Shown piece after piece: positions 7,713 to 9,410 of a DNA stretch of 9,410 nt (the stretch's first letter is position 1; each line of letters opens with the position of its first letter). A program made the translations under genes and the position numbers. Source of the stretch: an uncultured Helcococcus sp. (GTDB taxonomy: Bacteria; Bacillota; Clostridia; Tissierellales; Peptoniphilaceae); the NCBI GenBank assembly GCA_947253305.1, contig CAMXYZ010000038.1, positions 1 through 9,410 of the forward strand, in the 5' to 3' direction. Under the pieces are notes generated by a model. That model saw nothing but the letters and a program-made list of their open reading frames with translations, ran no database searches and was not told the DNA's origin.

Positions 7713-8305
7713 TTTATTTCCTTATATTTTTAATTTCTTATTTAATTGGGTCAATTTCAGGATCACTTACAATTAGTAAATTATTCTTTAATGAAGATAT
7801 AAGAAAGAAGGGTAGCGGTAATGCCGGTACTACCAATACTTTTAGAGTCTATGGTAAGAAATATGCGAGAATTGCGTTTTTAATAGACATATTAAAGGGA
7901 ATACTTGCAGTATTTATAGCAAGTCTATTCAAGACTGAATATGGGATATATTTGGCTGCTACATCCGTTGTAATTGGACATTGTTGGCCAATATTCTATA
8001 ATTTCAAAGGTGGTAAGGGTGTGGCTACATCCTTTGGCGTAAATCTTTATATAGTTCCGATAGCTGCACTAGTTCAATTTGTAGTATTTACAATCATTAA
8101 CTATACTATGAGTTTTGTATCATTAGCTTCAATATTATCAATGATAAGTGCTGTTATTGTAACTTTATTATTTTATATAAAGAATACACCACTAATTATT
8201 ACGATTATATTGAATACTATTATTGTAATAATCACACACAAGGATAATATCAAGAGATTAAAAAACAAAGAAGAAAACAAGACCAATTTGATTAAAAACA
8301 TTTAA
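7709..8305 (+). CDS. plsY: Acyl-phosphate:glycerol-3-phosphate acyltransferase PlsY
   Basis: Membrane enzyme that transfers an acyl group from acyl-phosphate (made by PlsX) to the sn-1 position of glycerol-3-phosphate, giving lysophosphatidate, the first committed phospholipid precursor. It has 198 residues with six or seven hydrophobic segments. All three family motifs can be seen: GSGNAGTTNTFRVYG at 35-49, GHCWP with FKGGKGVATSFG within 90-110, and HKDNIKRL with a following Glu at 177-189. Motif 3 is normally HRxNIxRLxxGxE; here the Arg is Lys and the Gly is Lys, while the His, Asn and Glu remain. It begins in an ATGA overlap with der, with AGGAGA at 7695-7700 eight bases upstream. It ends 14 bases before gpsA, whose product supplies its substrate. 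Confidence 0.97.
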   Translation: MIYFLIFLISYLIGSISGSLTISKLFFNEDIRKKGSGNAGTTNTFRVYGKKYARIAFLIDILKGILAVFIASLFKTEYGIYLAATSVVIGHCWPIFYNFKGGKGVATSFGVNLYIVPIAALVQFVVFTIINYTMSFVSLASILSMISAVIVTLLFYIKNTPLIITIILNTIIVIITHKDNIKRLKNKEENKTNLIKNI

Positions 8306-8319
8306 CACGAGGAGTTGTT

Positions 8320-9309
8320 ATGCAGATTTCAGTATTAGGTGGCGGAAGCTGGGGAACAGCGATGGCTAAAGAGCTATCAAGTAAATATGATGTACTAATC
8401 TATGTCAGAAATGAAGAAGCAAGAGATAGTATCAATAATGATCATAGAAATAATAGATATCTTAAAGATCATAATTTACCAGAAAATATCGTTGCATCAT
8501 CAAATATCGAAGAAGTACTAAAAAACAAATATATTATAAATGCAATTCCTACACAGAAGATAAGAACTATGTTAGAAGAAAATTCTCAATATTTTAATGA
8601 GGATAATATCATTATAAATCTGTCTAAAGGAATTGAAGAATTCACGAATAAGAGAATATCAGAAATATTCAAGGAATTTCTTCCAAATAATAAATTTGTA
8701 ACATTGTCAGGACCTTCTCATGCTGAGGAAGTTATCGATGGTGTTCCTACATCTATGGTTGCAGCAAGTGAAGATTTAGAAATAGCTAAAGAAGTTCAAG
8801 AGCTAATGATGAGTCCAACACTTAGAATCTATACAAATGAGGATTTGGTAGGTGTAGAATATGGTGGAGCAGTTAAAAATGTGCTTGCTCTTGGTATTGG
8901 AATCCTTGACGGACTTAATTATGGAGACAACTCTAAAGCAGCTGTGATGACTAGAGGTATACTTGAAATGACAAGATTCTGTGTGGAAATGGGCGGAAAA
9001 AGAAATACACTTTACGGTCTCGCAGGACTTGGGGATTTAATTGTAACAGCTACATCTAAACATTCAAGAAATAGAAAAGCTGGAGAATTAATAGGACAAG
9101 GTCATACAGTAAATTCATTAGAAAATGATATCGGAATGGTAGTTGAAGGAGTTCCAACATGTAGAGCTTTATACAATATTAGTAGAGAAAGAAATATCTA
9201 TATGCCTATTACTAATATTATTTATAAACTACTATATGAAAATATAAATTTAGATGAATCTATCAAACAATTAATGACGAGAGATGGAAAAGAAGAATTC
9301 GATTTTTAG
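8320..9309 (+). CDS. gpsA: NAD(P)H-dependent glycerol-3-phosphate dehydrogenase GpsA
   Basis: Cytoplasmic enzyme that reduces dihydroxyacetone phosphate to sn-glycerol-3-phosphate, the substrate of PlsY encoded just upstream. It has 329 residues, the usual length. The N-terminal Rossmann glycine motif GGGSWGTA is at 7-14. NAIPTQ at 74-79, LSKGIE at 101-106 and SGPSHAEEV at 130-138 follow. The catalytic Lys is K186 in EYGGAVKNVLAL at 180-191, and LAGLGDL at 234-240 with SRNRKAGELIGQG at 249-261 binds cofactor and substrate. VEGVPT at 275-280 is also typical. GAGGAG at 8309-8314 lies 5 bases before the ATG. The plsY-gpsA pairing, often with der, is common in Firmicutes and supports co-expression for membrane lipid synthesis. 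No defects are seen. Confidence 0.98.
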   Translation: MQISVLGGGSWGTAMAKELSSKYDVLIYVRNEEARDSINNDHRNNRYLKDHNLPENIVASSNIEEVLKNKYIINAIPTQKIRTMLEENSQYFNEDNIIINLSKGIEEFTNKRISEIFKEFLPNNKFVTLSGPSHAEEVIDGVPTSMVAASEDLEIAKEVQELMMSPTLRIYTNEDLVGVEYGGAVKNVLALGIGILDGLNYGDNSKAAVMTRGILEMTRFCVEMGGKRNTLYGLAGLGDLIVTATSKHSRNRKAGELIGQGHTVNSLENDIGMVVEGVPTCRALYNISRERNIYMPITNIIYKLLYENINLDESIKQLMTRDGKEEFDF

Positions 9310-9316
9310 AGGGAAT

Positions 9317-9410
9317 ATGACTAAAAGTAAAAATACAATTTTCAAAATAGTAATTGCCTTAGCTTTAATTTTGGTATCTTATTTTTTTATACAAAGTATT
9401 ACCACTGTCT
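9317..9410 (+). CDS. Start of an unrecognised membrane or exported protein, cut by the window end
   Basis: Only 31 codons are visible before the window ends. The ATG lies 7 bases after the gpsA stop and is preceded by a good ribosome site, AGAGGGA at 9308-9314, which overlaps that stop. The visible peptide starts MTKSKN, has Lys at 3, 5 and 10, then a hydrophobic stretch at about 11-26 (IVIALALILVSYFFIQ), followed by SITTV. That is a signal peptide or an N-terminal membrane anchor with the positive side inward. No lipobox cysteine appears in the visible part. The family cannot be named from this fragment; position suggests it belongs to the same transcription unit. Confidence 0.75.
   Translation, partial: MTKSKNTIFKIVIALALILVSYFFIQSITTV

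Noticed and set aside
8301..8319. The 14-base plsY-gpsA gap, the longest in the window, as a possible terminator or regulatory site.
   Set aside because: It is too short, has no inverted repeat or T-run, and is filled by the gpsA ribosome site.

Overview
The window is a strongly AT-rich stretch of bacterial chromosome, roughly 30% G+C by eye. It is packed with housekeeping genes, all on the + strand. Low G+C, heavy use of AGA for arginine, strong GGAGG-type ribosome sites, and the gene order relA-dtd-MBL-aspS and der-plsY-gpsA all point to a low-GC Gram-positive anaerobe of the Clostridia/Tissierellia type (a Peptoniphilaceae-like organism would fit). The species cannot be fixed from sequence reading alone. 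TGA is used as a normal stop (relA, der), so the Mollicutes code does not apply.

Layout: the 3' five-sixths or so of a bifunctional (p)ppGpp synthetase/hydrolase (relA, 1-1869, 5' end outside the window); D-aminoacyl-tRNA deacylase (dtd, 1866-2315); a glyoxalase-II-like metallo-beta-lactamase hydrolase (2324-2941); aspartyl-tRNA synthetase (aspS, 2955-4724); a small two-TM RseC/MucC-like cysteine protein (4726-5154); serine hydroxymethyltransferase (glyA, 5154-6380); the double GTPase Der (6390-7712); acyl-phosphate glycerol-3-phosphate acyltransferase (plsY, 7709-8305); glycerol-3-phosphate dehydrogenase (gpsA, 8320-9309); and the first 31 codons of an unrecognised membrane or exported protein (9317 to the window end).

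Neighbouring genes overlap by 1-4 bases or are at most 14 bases apart. There is therefore no gene-free stretch to describe and no space for an intergenic terminator; the whole window reads as one transcription unit or a chain of co-directional, translationally coupled genes. The functions group naturally. relA, dtd and aspS concern starvation signalling and fidelity or charging of tRNA. glyA supplies glycine and one-carbon units. Der acts in 50S ribosome assembly. GpsA makes glycerol-3-phosphate, and PlsY acylates it to begin phospholipid synthesis.

I found no mobile elements, CRISPR arrays, RNA genes, repeats or defence genes, and no sign of a new biological system. The points worth a second look are modest: an Asp-to-Glu change in the first G4 motif of Der, an isolated RseC-like redox protein between aspS and glyA, the absence of hisS from its usual place before aspS, a possible internal promoter ahead of glyA, and the unidentified gene at the right edge.
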